Source: Hypholoma sublateritium FD-334 SS-4 (Eukaryota > Basidiomycota > Agaricomycetes > Agaricales > Strophariaceae). From it: 13,354 bases of DNA. A program made the translations under genes and the position numbers. This document shows, in pieces, positions 1 through 8,252 of this stretch. How positions within the stretch are numbered: position 1 is the first letter of the stretch; each line of letters starts with the position of its first letter. Under the pieces are notes generated by a model. It did no database searches. It was not told where the DNA came from and saw nothing but the letters and a program-made list of their open reading frames with translations. Location: NCBI GenBank assembly GCA_000827495.1, contig KN817575.1, positions 83,920-97,273 of the forward strand, read 5' to 3'.

Positions 1-330
1 CAGACAAAACAGACTCATACCAGGGAGTACCGCACACTTTAGATTTCTTATACTGGTTGTAGAGCGTCGCTCGATCCTAGTAAAGATCTCTCTCCGCTGG
101 GGTTTTGTTTTGTTTTGAGAGATTTGAGTCTAGACCCACAGTCAGCCTCTCAACACTGCATGCACAATTATATGCGTTCCCGCTGGGCCATGCTTGATGG
201 AGGACAAGTAAGGTCGGTTTCCCTACCGCATGCACAGGACCTAGCCTGATTGTTCCCTTCCACCGCGACCCGTCCCCAGATGCTGAGCCACCTCGAGTGG
301 GCCCTGGGCCCTCACTTCTAAGTCGTGGGG
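1..330. other. Window edge, no gene recognised
   Basis: I see no convincing gene. The only ORF of note (343-77, minus, 88 codons) is rich in R, G, S and P and shows no domain. A short TTTTG-repeat tract lies near 102-117. The stretch may be the flank or the end of a gene lying outside the window. Confidence 0.3.
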
Positions 331-504
331 ATGAGCGACGCACTCGACTAGTTCGATGGACGCTCGGCGCTCATTGACATCCCTGGCTATTTGATTGCAT
401 CTGCGCTTGCGTTTGCGCTCAGGCGCTTCTCAATCATCCAAGGAGCCGGTGAGGTAAAGTTCGCACTATATGGAGCGCGCGATCACGAGGGTACCCGACC
501 TCAT
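331..504 (+). pseudogene. Possible decayed coding fragment
   Basis: From an ATG at 331 the frame reads MSDALD, meets one TAG (349-351), then stays open to a TGA at 505-507. The translation after the stop (FDGRSALIDIPGYLIASALA and on) has a protein-like mix with a hydrophobic segment, unlike the Ser/Arg/Pro-rich shadow ORFs nearby. A donor-like GAG|GTAAAG sits at 451-459, so an exon could end there. I do not recognise a family. The call rests only on amino-acid composition and the single stop, so it is weak. Confidence 0.2.
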
Positions 505-507
505 TGA

Positions 508-1010
508 CAAGGTAAATTTTCACGAGGATTGCGCCTCCAACGCGCCTCCCGAGGGTGCGGGATGATTAGCCGTCAGTACTGGCGAATAGCCACGTAGGCA
601 TGCATAAAGTGGCCAGATGTGTTGGCGTTACGCTGCATCTTGGGGCAGCCAGAGGACGCAAAATAAGTAAGGTTATTATTTCAAGTGCACTTGGTATTTA
701 GAAAGTAGTCTTTTCATTACCTCTGTACCAATTATAATCACTTGAGTACCTCCCAAGCAGTAAATACTACTGTGAGAGTAGTCTTTTGTTGGTGTTAAGC
801 ACCATAATTGAGTGGTCCTGAAGGCAGGGAAAAGCACTGCTGTTGAAAAGCAGGATATATTTTTCCTTCCACAAATTAATTTTTCTACCTGGCGGGTACC
901 AAAATAAGACGCCTATTTTTTTCCGCAGTGAGCTGTAGCACAATGCGGGATTATGAACACAGTACAATTGAGACTTCAACCGTGTTCTAACTCCTGAACC
1001 TCGTCTGTAC
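508..1010. other. Unassigned stretch
   Basis: I see no gene here. GC content falls after about 660 into AT-rich DNA. A 70-codon minus ORF (979-767) has no recognisable motif and is probably chance. Confidence 0.3.
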
Positions 1011-1013
1011 TAA

Positions 1014-1582
1014 TTAATAGAGGCATTGTTTGGGTATTGTTGGAAAGTCCTGCAAAACACGGTGGACCCCAGCCCTTCGAAAGTGCTTCAACCAACATGT
1101 ACCAGTATGTATGTATATGCATGGAGGCGTTGAGTCAAAGTCTTCGTCATCGTCATGATGATAAGAAGACAATCTTCTAGTCATATATCGACCACATTCC
1201 GGGCATATGTGAAATAGTGCATGAAAAATCTCCTCCGGGATATCCATGGCATAGTCCTGGTCGTGAGCATCCAATAGTTGCAGAATTGCCGTTTCACAAA
1301 TCTGATGTCAAATTTTCCTTGGGCCTCTGTCCAGCCACTGTTAGCAAACCAAAGTGAGAGCTGTGCGGCGCAAGAATACCACTTGCCTCTCCCGTCACAA
1401 ACATGGTATGGAATCGTCCAGGTTGTCACAAAATTGAGACAGATACTGCATCTGGAAAACAAAGTCCAAAATTCAGCCTCTGCGAGCCCCATTGCAGGCA
1501 ACAGATCTAAGCTTCGAAGCTTGGAAAAGCTTGAGGAGTGATTATCCGATGGATCAAAATTGGGCGCCTTTTGTACTTTCAT
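1014..1582 (-). CDS. Possible gene with two C-x2-C...Y-H motifs
   Basis: Two minus-strand frames may form one spliced gene. The first (from the ATG at 1582; a second ATG lies about 30 codons in) contains CSICLNFVTTWTIPYHVC. The second (1274-1014, open upstream to about codon ICETAILQLL) contains CPECGRYMTRRLSSYHH. Both motifs share the spacing C-x2-C-x4-T-x5-Y-H, which suggests a duplicated zinc-binding module. The second is followed by an acidic run (DDDEDFD). A plausible intron runs from a GTTTGT donor after PYH to an acceptor CATCAG just before ATTTGTGAA, with a GCTAAC branch-like site inside. The joined reading would then be PYH-ICETAILQLL. A one-base frameshift is the alternative. A plus-strand ORF of 87 codons (1278-1541) overlaps and I consider it a shadow. 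No family name can be given; the splice model is inference. Confidence 0.4.
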
Positions 1583-1584
1583 GA

Positions 1585-2046
1585 AAACCTCGGCTAGTTA
1601 AAAATCAGGTGGAGTATCGAGAAACGATCACAGCTAAAGAGATAGGGATATCTCTGGATTTGCTTACTCAGAAATTGAATGCCTACACTAGAGACAGCAC
1701 GACGTTGACTGGCGTACTAGAGCAGCTGAAGATCATAAAAAGGGAAAATATGGACCAACATTTTGATCTACCCTCTACACTTTCGAGCATCTGCGCCAAC
1801 CTCTCCCTGATTGCTTATTGAACATCATTGACCAGTTGTTTGAAGATGGACGACCCTTCTTTTCTGCATTTGAGTCCTCTAGAAACACTGCATTTTAATT
1901 CATGGATGACCCAAGAGCCTTGCCTGAAAACCGATTGCGTAGACTTTCCTCCATGCAGAGATAACTTATTTGTAACCATTCCAGCCAGAGTGTTCCGAGT
2001 TGAGCTACGCCTGTACGAAAAGAAGTGTGAATATATAGATATGTAG
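1585..2046 (+). pseudogene. Hypothetical ORF with one internal stop
   Basis: The frame is open from 1585 to the TAG at 2044-2046 except for one TGA at 1819-1821 (after NLSLIAY). The N-terminal half is helix-prone (ISLDLLTQKLNAY; LTGVLEQLKIIKREN). The second half contains four cysteines (CLKTDC, CRD, KKC). A possible 3' splice site (AAAATCAG) precedes GTGGAGTATCG at 1609, and there is no good ATG, so any real gene would begin further upstream. I do not recognise the protein. It may be a decayed gene or a chance open frame. Confidence 0.25.
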
Positions 2047-2440
2047 TCACAGTAGTCTACACTCTACACCCATGTATGTTCTACAGGACATGTATATGTA
2101 CTGAGATGGAGTTTTAATTTAATGATTGGGCATTTGATGTGGCTGTGGCATTGTACTCTCCTCATCCACCGAACGTGCCCTATCCCCAGCACAAGTGATT
2201 CGACACCCGCCCCCGCCTTCGCGAAGCACGATGAAATGAACACGAGGAGATAATTTGAATATAGTAGTATTGCTATACTGCATGTATTGTACGTCCGCGC
2301 TCAGATATCGATGTTGTCCCGACAATAGATTCCACTCAGGCATTCATCATGCAGCGAGAGGCTCGCGCGCACCACTAAAGCAGTGGTATCGACCTCCATT
2401 TCTATAGAAATGCTTTCAATTGCAATTCCCTGGTCAGAAT
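2047..2440. other. Unassigned intergenic stretch
   Basis: I see no supportable gene. A 74-codon minus ORF (2343-2119) has no domain. Short ATGT/TATG-rich runs lie near 2050-2100. Confidence 0.3.
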
Positions 2441-3790
2441 TAGGATGTGTTTGAACACGCGGATTTCATTACAGGCCGAGTGTGTATGTCGCTCTGCTCC
2501 CTGGTCATCGACGAGTTACTAAACATAGCCACCGTGACCATTCTCGCTCCCAGCACCCAATTTCATCTGTTCCACCGCCCCACGCAGCCGACACCACCGA
2601 CGCGCCTTGCTCCCACCACCTTGACATGCTTCATGCCGGATGCTCGAGCCTTTGTAGCCCGGGAGCCCGCAGCAATATTGCCTCAAGAATATATCGCCAT
2701 GCTGCCCTCGACCTCATTGGAGCCCTTTTTGACACCAGCTACCTGCGGAGTTTCAGCCCCGGAAAGAGGTCCGCCATCCGCGCTGTGGCCAGCTAAGCGA
2801 CATCGTGAAGAGTGAGCTATCTTGTCACAAAAGTGTGGTCTCGGGGCACAGACCCTCGCATCATGATCTACGCTCTTTGTCAGTACTCCGCATCGTTGAG
2901 GATGCATTGGGGATGGTCCCACTGCGAAAATGTATCCGTGGATCTGGAGATGATACGCATCCTCCGGCTTGGCCTGCAAGTGGACGGTCTACCTTCCAAC
3001 TCATGCGAAGCCAACGATACTTCGCTATCACGCATCTAAATTTACTGCGCACCTCTTTTTGGATAATCTGTGTGTCAACCTTCACTAGGCTGTGCGTGCT
3101 CTGGGGGGGGTCTGACTTGGACTTGCATCTCCACACTGCAAGCCTGCACTCTGTGCATTACTCGTATGATGGACTGGCCGTCATGCAGCAGCATATGGGC
3201 CTGAAGATCAGCTGCGCAACCAGTCTTTCTCGACAATGCTACAGCGTCATTTCTCCGGATGACAATGACAGCCTCAACAAGAGATCCAAATGACAACACT
3301 TGGCAGACCGTCAACGCGATACTAGTCTTTTCTCGCATTCTTCACTACACTCTGTGTGCGGCGTCACTTGTGCGCGATGGCCGTTTATGCATGCCCTCCT
3401 ATGCTGATCTGCAGATGGGCGCGCTGTTAGATTGACAACCTGGTGACCGGTATGTGTACTGTTGGGTGTTATGGGTACACTCGTGCTCCCGGAACGCGGC
3501 ACGACGACACCCTCTGTCATGGGGGGGGCACATTGTTCTGCAGTGCAACGGCGCGCAGCATCGACGATGGGATTCTACATGGCTCATCGCCAGTCACAAA
3601 TCCGTGCGGATCTGATTCCTCTAAGTGTCCTCGAACCACCTCACATCCGAGTCATGAAACTGGGCCAGTCTCCGTGCCCTCAACCGAACTCATGCGCATG
3701 TTCCATCGCTGCTGCCCAACAATATCGGGTTCTTGGATCCTGTAGGCTGTTGAACCACATCGTGTAGCTTCTATGTTATCGGTACGTCCC
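2441..3790. other. GC-richer stretch with overlapping ORFs, no product recognised
   Basis: Several plus and minus ORFs of 60 to 160 codons overlap in different frames. The longest is 2805-3293 (+, 162 codons). The most protein-like reading is 2447-2815 (+), whose end (MPDARAFVAREPAAILPQEY, then PAKRHREE) includes a basic nuclear-signal-like tail. No reading shows a domain, a conserved motif or a convincing intron chain. Two G-runs occur, at about 3103-3110 and 3521-3527. It could be a highly decayed gene. Confidence 0.25.
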
Positions 3791-3791
3791 C

Positions 3792-4421
3792 TTGCTTCGG
3801 CCTTCTCCCTCATCCTCTACAACTACGCCTGCTACGGTAATACTTTCCATTATTCATTCGACCCTTCCCTTGTCCCTCGCTGACTCTCGCCCCAATAGTG
3901 TTAACGATAGAGCTATCGCACCCGGCACTCCCCCAACTCTGAACGTGCCCCTGTCGATTATTCCTCTGCTGCCTCATCGAATACCGACACCACTCTGCTG
4001 GACCCAGATGACTTTGGGCTGTGCAGGAACGTCAAGATGTATGGTATATAATCGTGTGGCTGCAATCCGAGAAAATGGAAGCAGATCACGTCCCGTTGCA
4101 GCCCTCACTTCCCGTATTATCAAGGACACGAGATGTACCCCCCTCTGCACAGCTCCGCTCGTAGCCCCTGTATACATTAATGAAGACGACAAGCCCACAA
4201 TTGCCAGTGATTTAAGACTCACACTCTTACCCTCAGTAATCAATGATTCTGCTGCTCCTCCACCGTGTGTGAACCTGTGGCCCGGGGCCGCCCATACATT
4301 GCTCTTGTTTTTGAGTCAATCGGGATGCGCGAAACTAACAGACCTCAGGCCCGGATGGAATGTGCGTCATAGCCAAGAAGGGCGATGCTTAGCCGACGCC
4401 AGCGGGTGGGTCAGAACCTGA
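3792..4421 (+). CDS. Hypothetical ORF, 209 codons, doubtful
   Basis: This is the longest unbroken frame in the left half, but it starts from TTG rather than ATG. Its first 70 residues are rich in Ser, Thr and Pro. The middle contains VAPVYINEDDKPTIASDLRL and the end is WNVRHSQEGRCLADASGWVR. I see no signal peptide, membrane span or known domain. A second frame over the same DNA carries protein-like pieces (LDPDDFGLCRNVKMYG; ARGRPYIALVFESIGMRETN) broken by stops, so the true frame is unclear. The ORF may be chance or part of a decayed multi-exon gene. Confidence 0.2.
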   Translation: MLRPSPSSSTTTPATVILSIIHSTLPLSLADSRPNSVNDRAIAPGTPPTLNVPLSIIPLLPHRIPTPLCWTQMTLGCAGTSRCMVYNRVAAIRENGSRSRPVAALTSRIIKDTRCTPLCTAPLVAPVYINEDDKPTIASDLRLTLLPSVINDSAAPPPCVNLWPGAAHTLLLFLSQSGCAKLTDLRPGWNVRHSQEGRCLADASGWVRT

Positions 4422-4797
4422 CAAGCGCAAACTTCTTAAATAAAGTTGTCAGTATGAGAATATGGAGACCCCAATGGCGTTATACTGAGTCATTCAGACT
4501 TGGAGTCAGAGACCGCAGCATCCAAATGATTCAGAATGAATCAGAAAAGTATTATAAGTACCACAGAGCGGGCCCTAACTGCAACATTTCCTCTCTATTT
4601 CCTGCCCTTTGCTGCTACACAGGTGGGCCTAACTATGTCCAGCGCCGCCGCAACCTTGTCCAAATCATCCGCACAATACCGTGATCCAGGCGATGCCCTT
4701 CGGCATGAATTTATGACGGAAGCGTACATATCTGTTTCTGATGACCTTGAAGCATGCCAACATTCTCTATGACTGGCTAACAATTGTCTGTCGTCAG
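4422..4797 (+). other. Upstream region of the DUF6698-like gene
   Basis: A frame open from 4536 to 4772 contains MSSAAATLSKSSAQYRDPGD, which could be a 5' exon after a possible acceptor (CTACACAG, ending near 4621). A good branch point and acceptor lie just before the recognisable gene: GGCTAAC near 4775 and GTCGTCAG ending at 4797. The first exon and start codon of the downstream gene are therefore expected in this stretch, but I cannot fix them. Confidence 0.3.
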
Positions 4798-6158
4798 CCT
4801 TTCCGAGGAGTCTCTTCTGCGTACCGGGTGGTCTTTTGGGCGGTCAATTCATGCATTTGGTAATGTGCACGCAATAGTCAGCAATGGCATCATTCGCAAG
4901 AACAATCGATCGGGGGAACCAGAGGAGGCATTTACCGCACGGTAAGGGTTGTTTCGTCGTGCCTGCGTCCTATGAGCTGGTCAGCGATAAAGATTAAAAC
5001 CCACGGCATCTTTCACAGGGAGAGATGAGAGAACAAATTATTTGTGGCCTTATTGAAAAGTTTGCCAGGTCTTGAAGCAAGGTTCATGGTCACCGATTCT
5101 AGTGATGTTTTGTTGATCACAACTATGGTGAGCCTACCATCTGGCCCAAAGGATAATGGCTAAAGTTCAACAGCTGCAGAAGGGATCTTCTAGTGCAAGA
5201 TCCGATGACATAAAAACTCTGAAGTCTGCCATACTTGACTGGCTTATAGCACCTGGTGACACTCTTTACCCTTCCATCTCTGCAAATGTAAAAGCCAATT
5301 GTGGCTTTAGACATGAAGCAACAGGCGCACTGCTTTGTCCAGTGGGCATAGACTGGAATAATCTAGAGTAAGTGAAATGTTTTTAGTTAGGATGATATAT
5401 ATTACAAGTACTCCAACTCACTGACACATTTCCGCCAGGATAAAACAAAAGATCAAAAGCGGAAAGTTGTCTGTGTCTGGTGATCAGTGGCCAATTATGT
5501 TGTATGCATCACATACATATGACCAAAATTCTCCATGGAAAGGCCTCCTACGGAGTTCAATATTAATCAAGGTATTTTTTACCTGCCTCAGCCCTCTACT
5601 AAGCTTACATTGACTCAATATCTATACACTAGGTGTTCAGATAGATATTTGCACCCCCCAGTGGATCAAGAAATGCAATCACACATGCCATTACCATTAC
5701 CAGTGTAACTCCTGCATCTATTGCATATGCTGCTACACATGTACATTTTATAGCTATTATTCATCCAACCTCATCTGACAGTTTCTTGCACAATATTCAG
5801 GCAAGGTTTGCTCTGTCATCATCAGCTGTATTTAGCCAAAGCAATACAATTACCGAGTCAGAACTTTTCTACAACTGTATGATTGACCATTTGGAGGACC
5901 CAAACAATGTCAGGGAGGTTGATCATTTACTAGCTTGGTGGGACCGGTGTGTACAGTTATTTTGTATGACTCTTTCTGTTACCCCTTCATTACCCAATAT
6001 TTAATTGTGATTCCTTTTACAGCCTAATGTTTCCAAAGCATGCTCCAACCTCAAGTCTAGCATCCAAAAACAGTGTGTTGGCCAAGATAAGGGCAAAAAG
6101 AAAAGCCACTAAGCTAGCAGCTCTGGTAAACCCTGTAACATCTCTTACTCAGTGTTGA
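4798..6158 (+). pseudogene. DUF6698-family gene, multi-exon, inactivated
   Basis: The spliced reading follows a protein family common in agaricomycetes that I recall as DUF6698 (function unknown). Segments: 4798-4941 (SFGRSIHAFGNVHAIVSNGI...EEAFTAR), 5019-5127 (ENKLFVALLKSLPGLEARF), about 5153-5367 (MAKVQQLQKGSSSARSDDIK...GFRHEATGALLCPVGIDW), 5439-5571 (SGDQWPIMLYASHTYD...WKGLLRSSILIK), 5633-5740 (VTPASIAYAATH), 5801-5946 (ARFALSSSAVFSQSNTITES...LLAWWDR) and 6023-6158 (SKNSVLAKIRAKRKA). Introns 4942-5018, 5368-5438, 5572-5632, 5741-5800 and 5947-6022 are all GT-AG. Breaks: TGA at 5026-5028, a one-base frame shift across the short intron-like 5128-5152, and TAG at 5642-5644 in the exon that begins at 5633. 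The first exon is not identified. The last exon could instead splice at a GTAAAC near 6124. Many copies of this family sit beside transposons, as here. The family match is from memory; the exon chain is seen directly. Confidence 0.75.
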
Positions 6159-6257
6159 CTTCTTTAAATTGTTGTAGTTGGTGCTGTGGATGGTAAATAC
6201 TAACCACACCTACTTCCAGAAAGTAATGGTATCTGTTTACTACTTAATATTCTTCTG
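6159..6257. other. 3' flank of the DUF6698-like gene
   Basis: About 100 bp of AT-rich DNA separate the gene's stop from the inserted foldback element. No further feature is seen. Confidence 0.4.
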
Positions 6258-6265
6258 GCAAGTGA
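6256..6265. repeat. Left copy of the flanking duplication (TGGCAAGTGA)
   Basis: TGGCAAGTGA occurs here and again at 8243-8252, immediately outside the inverted arms of the element. If the element begins CA/GA at both ends, the duplication proper is GCAAGTGA (8 bp, hAT-like). If all ten bases are duplicated, it fits a Mutator-like 9-11 bp target-site duplication. Confidence 0.65.
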
Positions 6266-6294
6266 GAGTACTTCACATCCCCCCACCTAGTCCG

Positions 6295-6590
6295 TAGGAA
6301 TTCCATGGAATTCCGGTGATTCCTGGGGAATTCCATGGAATTCCATGGAATCAATAATTTTTTTGAGCTTGGTGGTATACCACCCAAATTGTGTAATTTA
6401 TTCCATACAGGTTCCATGTTATTCCATGGCAATTCCTGGGAATTAGAAATTTAGTACTGATTCCGTGGAATAATTCCATGAAATTCCNAGGAATGGAGGT
6501 TTTTCCTTCCGTAGTACTGGGAATTCCCATGGAATTCCACGGAATCCACGGAATCACCATTTACCGTTCCACGGAATTGCCACGGAATTG
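6295..6590. repeat. Left palindromic satellite arm
   Basis: Dense array of degenerate GGAATTCC and CCATGG units. The perfect 18-bp palindrome GGAATTCCATGGAATTCC occurs at 6297-6314 and 6327-6344. Spacers are 5-60 bp, and variants such as TTCCACGGAA and TTCCGTGGAA fill the inner part. One ambiguous base (N) lies at 6488, perhaps from difficulty sequencing a hairpin. The open frames across it (runs of PWNSME-like residues) are read-through of the repeat, not genes. Confidence 0.85.
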
Positions 6591-6616
6591 AGCAAGATTA
6601 CCACGAAAAAATTAAT

Positions 6617-6690
6617 GCACCGATCGGGAATCAAACTGCGGCTTTAGGGAGCATTCTCAAAAGACGCTCAAACTCCTGCACCACAGAACC
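6617..6690 (-). ncRNA. tRNA-like / SINE-head Pol III module
   Basis: Read on the minus strand, this is 74 nt beginning GGTTCTG. It has an A-box-like TGGTGCAGGAG at the expected position 8 and a B-box-like AGTTTGATTCC some 45 nt later, followed by a T6 run (A6 at 6606-6611 on the plus strand) that would end Pol III transcription. The acceptor and T stems do not pair well, so it is not a functional tRNA. It fits a decayed tRNA gene or the head of a tRNA-derived SINE. It lies between the left satellite arm and the GC-rich interior, directed toward the arm. Confidence 0.5.
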
Positions 6691-6769
6691 GTATTAACCA
6701 GTTATTTTATTACTTACATAAACCTACGTCCGGGAACCGGCAACAAACGAGCCGACGGCTGTGCACACA

Positions 6770-7865
6770 CCGTGACATGGCGACGTGTCACAGCTGTTTG
6801 CTTCTTCCTCTCATACCACCACCATCCCCGTCGTCCCCCAGCCCCGTCCCTCCCCTCCGCTCGTCGTCGTTGTGCCCACAACCGCGGCACCCGTCATTGT
6901 CGTCGACCCGCGCTGTGCCATTCACCACCGCCGCCACCCTGCGCACGGGCCACAAGCGACACGTCACCACCACGCCGCATGCCCGCCACCCGCCGACGCT
7001 ACGCCTGGCTACCACCCACGATCACGACAGCCCCCAGCATATAGGGATCGAGGGTGGAGGGAGACGAGGGACACGCCCAAGGCCGCAGGTGAGCCCCCGG
7101 CTTCGCCGTTGCCACCACCCCGCGCTGACAAGGTCAGCATGGGCCAGCAGACCACCCCCGCCGCTGCAACCTGGAGGCAACGACTCCGGCTGGCGTATGA
7201 ACCCCGCTCCCCCCCCAGTCGTCGTCGCCCCCTCCCACGCCCCATTCCTTGCTGCAGCCGCCGCTCACCATGTGCACGGGCCACGGGCGCCACATCATCA
7301 GTGTGCGGCCGTGCTCACGCACCAGCGCGGCTGCCCGCCACACGTCGATGCCCATAAACGGCGACCGGGTTAGCCCCCGCCACCACTGCACGCCCCAACT
7401 GTGGTCAGCACCCACGTCGCCTGCCCCCGTTGCTGTGCCGACGCCGCCCTCCATCATTGCCCAGAATGGGCTCTGGGGCACGCGGCGAGGGCGGGCGTGG
7501 CCAGGACGCCTGCCAGCGCGTGCCACATCAGCAACGACGACGGGGAGGTCGCCCCGCCGGATATACAGCACGCCGCAAGGGCAGGTGCCCCCCCGGGCGC
7601 CTGCAGCTGCGCGCCACGTCAGCNCCGGGGCGTAGCCCCCATGTCGCGTCCCGCTGCGAGGGTGGGCGTCATGACGCCGTTGTTGCCCGACGGGCCTGAG
7701 CCTGCCGTCGTCCGACTTCGGCTCCTCTGTGCTACCGCGGAGGGCGGCCTGCACCGCATCCGCAACTCGCCGCTCGCTGTGAGCCTCCGGCATCTTTGCC
7801 TGTGGAGGACATGTAAGCAGGCCCCCGCCGTCCCCTCGTGTGCTCGTCGTATGCTCAGTTGTCCC
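6770..7865. other. GC-rich island inside the foldback element
   Basis: The base composition jumps to strongly C/G-rich between AT-rich borders. Long open frames exist at once on both strands (plus 6777-7373 and 7401-7955, minus 7793-7134). This reflects the lack of A/T stops rather than three genes, and the products are Pro/His/Arg/Ala or Gly/Arg/Val-rich with no domain. Degenerate internal repetition is visible: GCACGGGCCAC...CACGTCA-type motifs recur near 6950, 7270, 7515 and 7598. One N lies at 7624. It may be captured genomic sequence (as in Pack-MULEs) or diverged GC-rich minisatellite. No coding function is claimed. Confidence 0.6.
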
Positions 7866-7869
7866 GCTA

Positions 7870-7980
7870 TGTACATACCTTTATTAATTACATTTAACGC
7901 AATAAAATTATATTTAATTTATGCTTACACAATCATAAATAAGACAGTATATTAATTAATTAAATAATGAACTCAATAAG
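7870..7980. other. AT-rich segment of the foldback element
   Basis: AT-rich sequence with ATTAATTAATTAAATAA near 7950, just before a short GC motif (GGGCTTGGGCTTGC). No gene is seen. Confidence 0.4.
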
Positions 7981-8024
7981 GGCTTGGGCTTGCAAAAAAT
8001 CTTCTAAGTCAAGTTTATGGGCAG

Positions 8025-8244
8025 GGTAATTCCATGGAATTCCATGGAATTCCTCTGCCAAATATATAGGGTGTGGAATTGGTATGGAATAGTCAGGAAT
8101 GACCATGGAATTCCATGGAATTCCATGGAATAAATTATGATTAAAAATGGGAATTGTACAATTCCAGGGAATTCCATGGAATTCCTAGGAATCCATGGAA
8201 TTCCATGGAATCCCCATGAACTGGTGGGGGAATGCGAAGTATTG
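8025..8244. repeat. Right palindromic satellite arm
   Basis: Inverted counterpart of the left arm. The perfect palindrome GGAATTCCATGGAATTCC occurs at 8036-8053, 8107-8124 and 8168-8185, with variants such as GGAATTCCTAGGAA between. Its outer end (GGTGGGGGAATGCGAAGTATT) is the reverse complement of the left element end with a few mismatches. Confidence 0.85.
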
Positions 8245-8252
8245 GCAAGTGA
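8243..8252. repeat. Right copy of the flanking duplication (TGGCAAGTGA)
   Basis: Identical to 6256-6265 and directly outside the right inverted arm. See the left copy for the length ambiguity. Confidence 0.65.

Larger units (their letters stand above)
6266..8244. mobile_element. Foldback/long-TIR non-autonomous transposon
   Basis: The two ends are inverted copies. The left end reads GAGTACTTCACATCCCCCC then ACCTAGT; the reverse complement of the right end reads CAATACTTCGCATTCCCCC then ACCAGT. Both lead inward into arms made of GGAATTCC/CCATGG palindromes (left about 6266-6590, right about 8025-8244). Both arms also share the segment TGGAATAAATTA at comparable depth. The element is flanked by direct repeats containing a probable target-site duplication. 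It encodes no transposase, so it would depend on one supplied in trans. The interior holds a tRNA-like module, a GC-rich island and an AT-rich segment (7870-7975). Class is uncertain: hAT-like if the duplication is 8 bp, Mutator-like or Pack-MULE-like if it is 9-10 bp. The ends and repeats are seen directly; the class is inference. Confidence 0.65.

Noticed and set aside
1278..1541. Plus-strand 87-codon ORF as the true gene
   Set aside because: It overlaps the minus-strand reading, which has two matching Cys/His motifs. The plus product has no motif.
2441..4421. Reverse transcriptase or retrotransposon remnant
   Set aside because: No Y-x-D-D, protease or integrase motif was found in any frame, and no LTR-like direct repeat flanks the stretch.
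6244..6560. Minus ORFs with PWNSME-type repeats as a repetitive protein
   Set aside because: They are translations of the palindromic GGAATTCC/CCATGG satellite and cross the element end.
6617..6690. Functional tRNA gene
   Set aside because: A and B boxes are present but the acceptor and T stems do not pair, and no clear anticodon arm can be set.
6777..7793. Long overlapping ORFs on both strands of the GC-rich island as real genes
   Set aside because: Three or more frames are open at once because A/T-rich stops are rare in this composition. Products are low complexity with no domain.
6297..8224. CRISPR array
   Set aside because: The repeats are palindromic, irregularly spaced and mutually inverted, without unique spacers of constant length. 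The host is eukaryotic.
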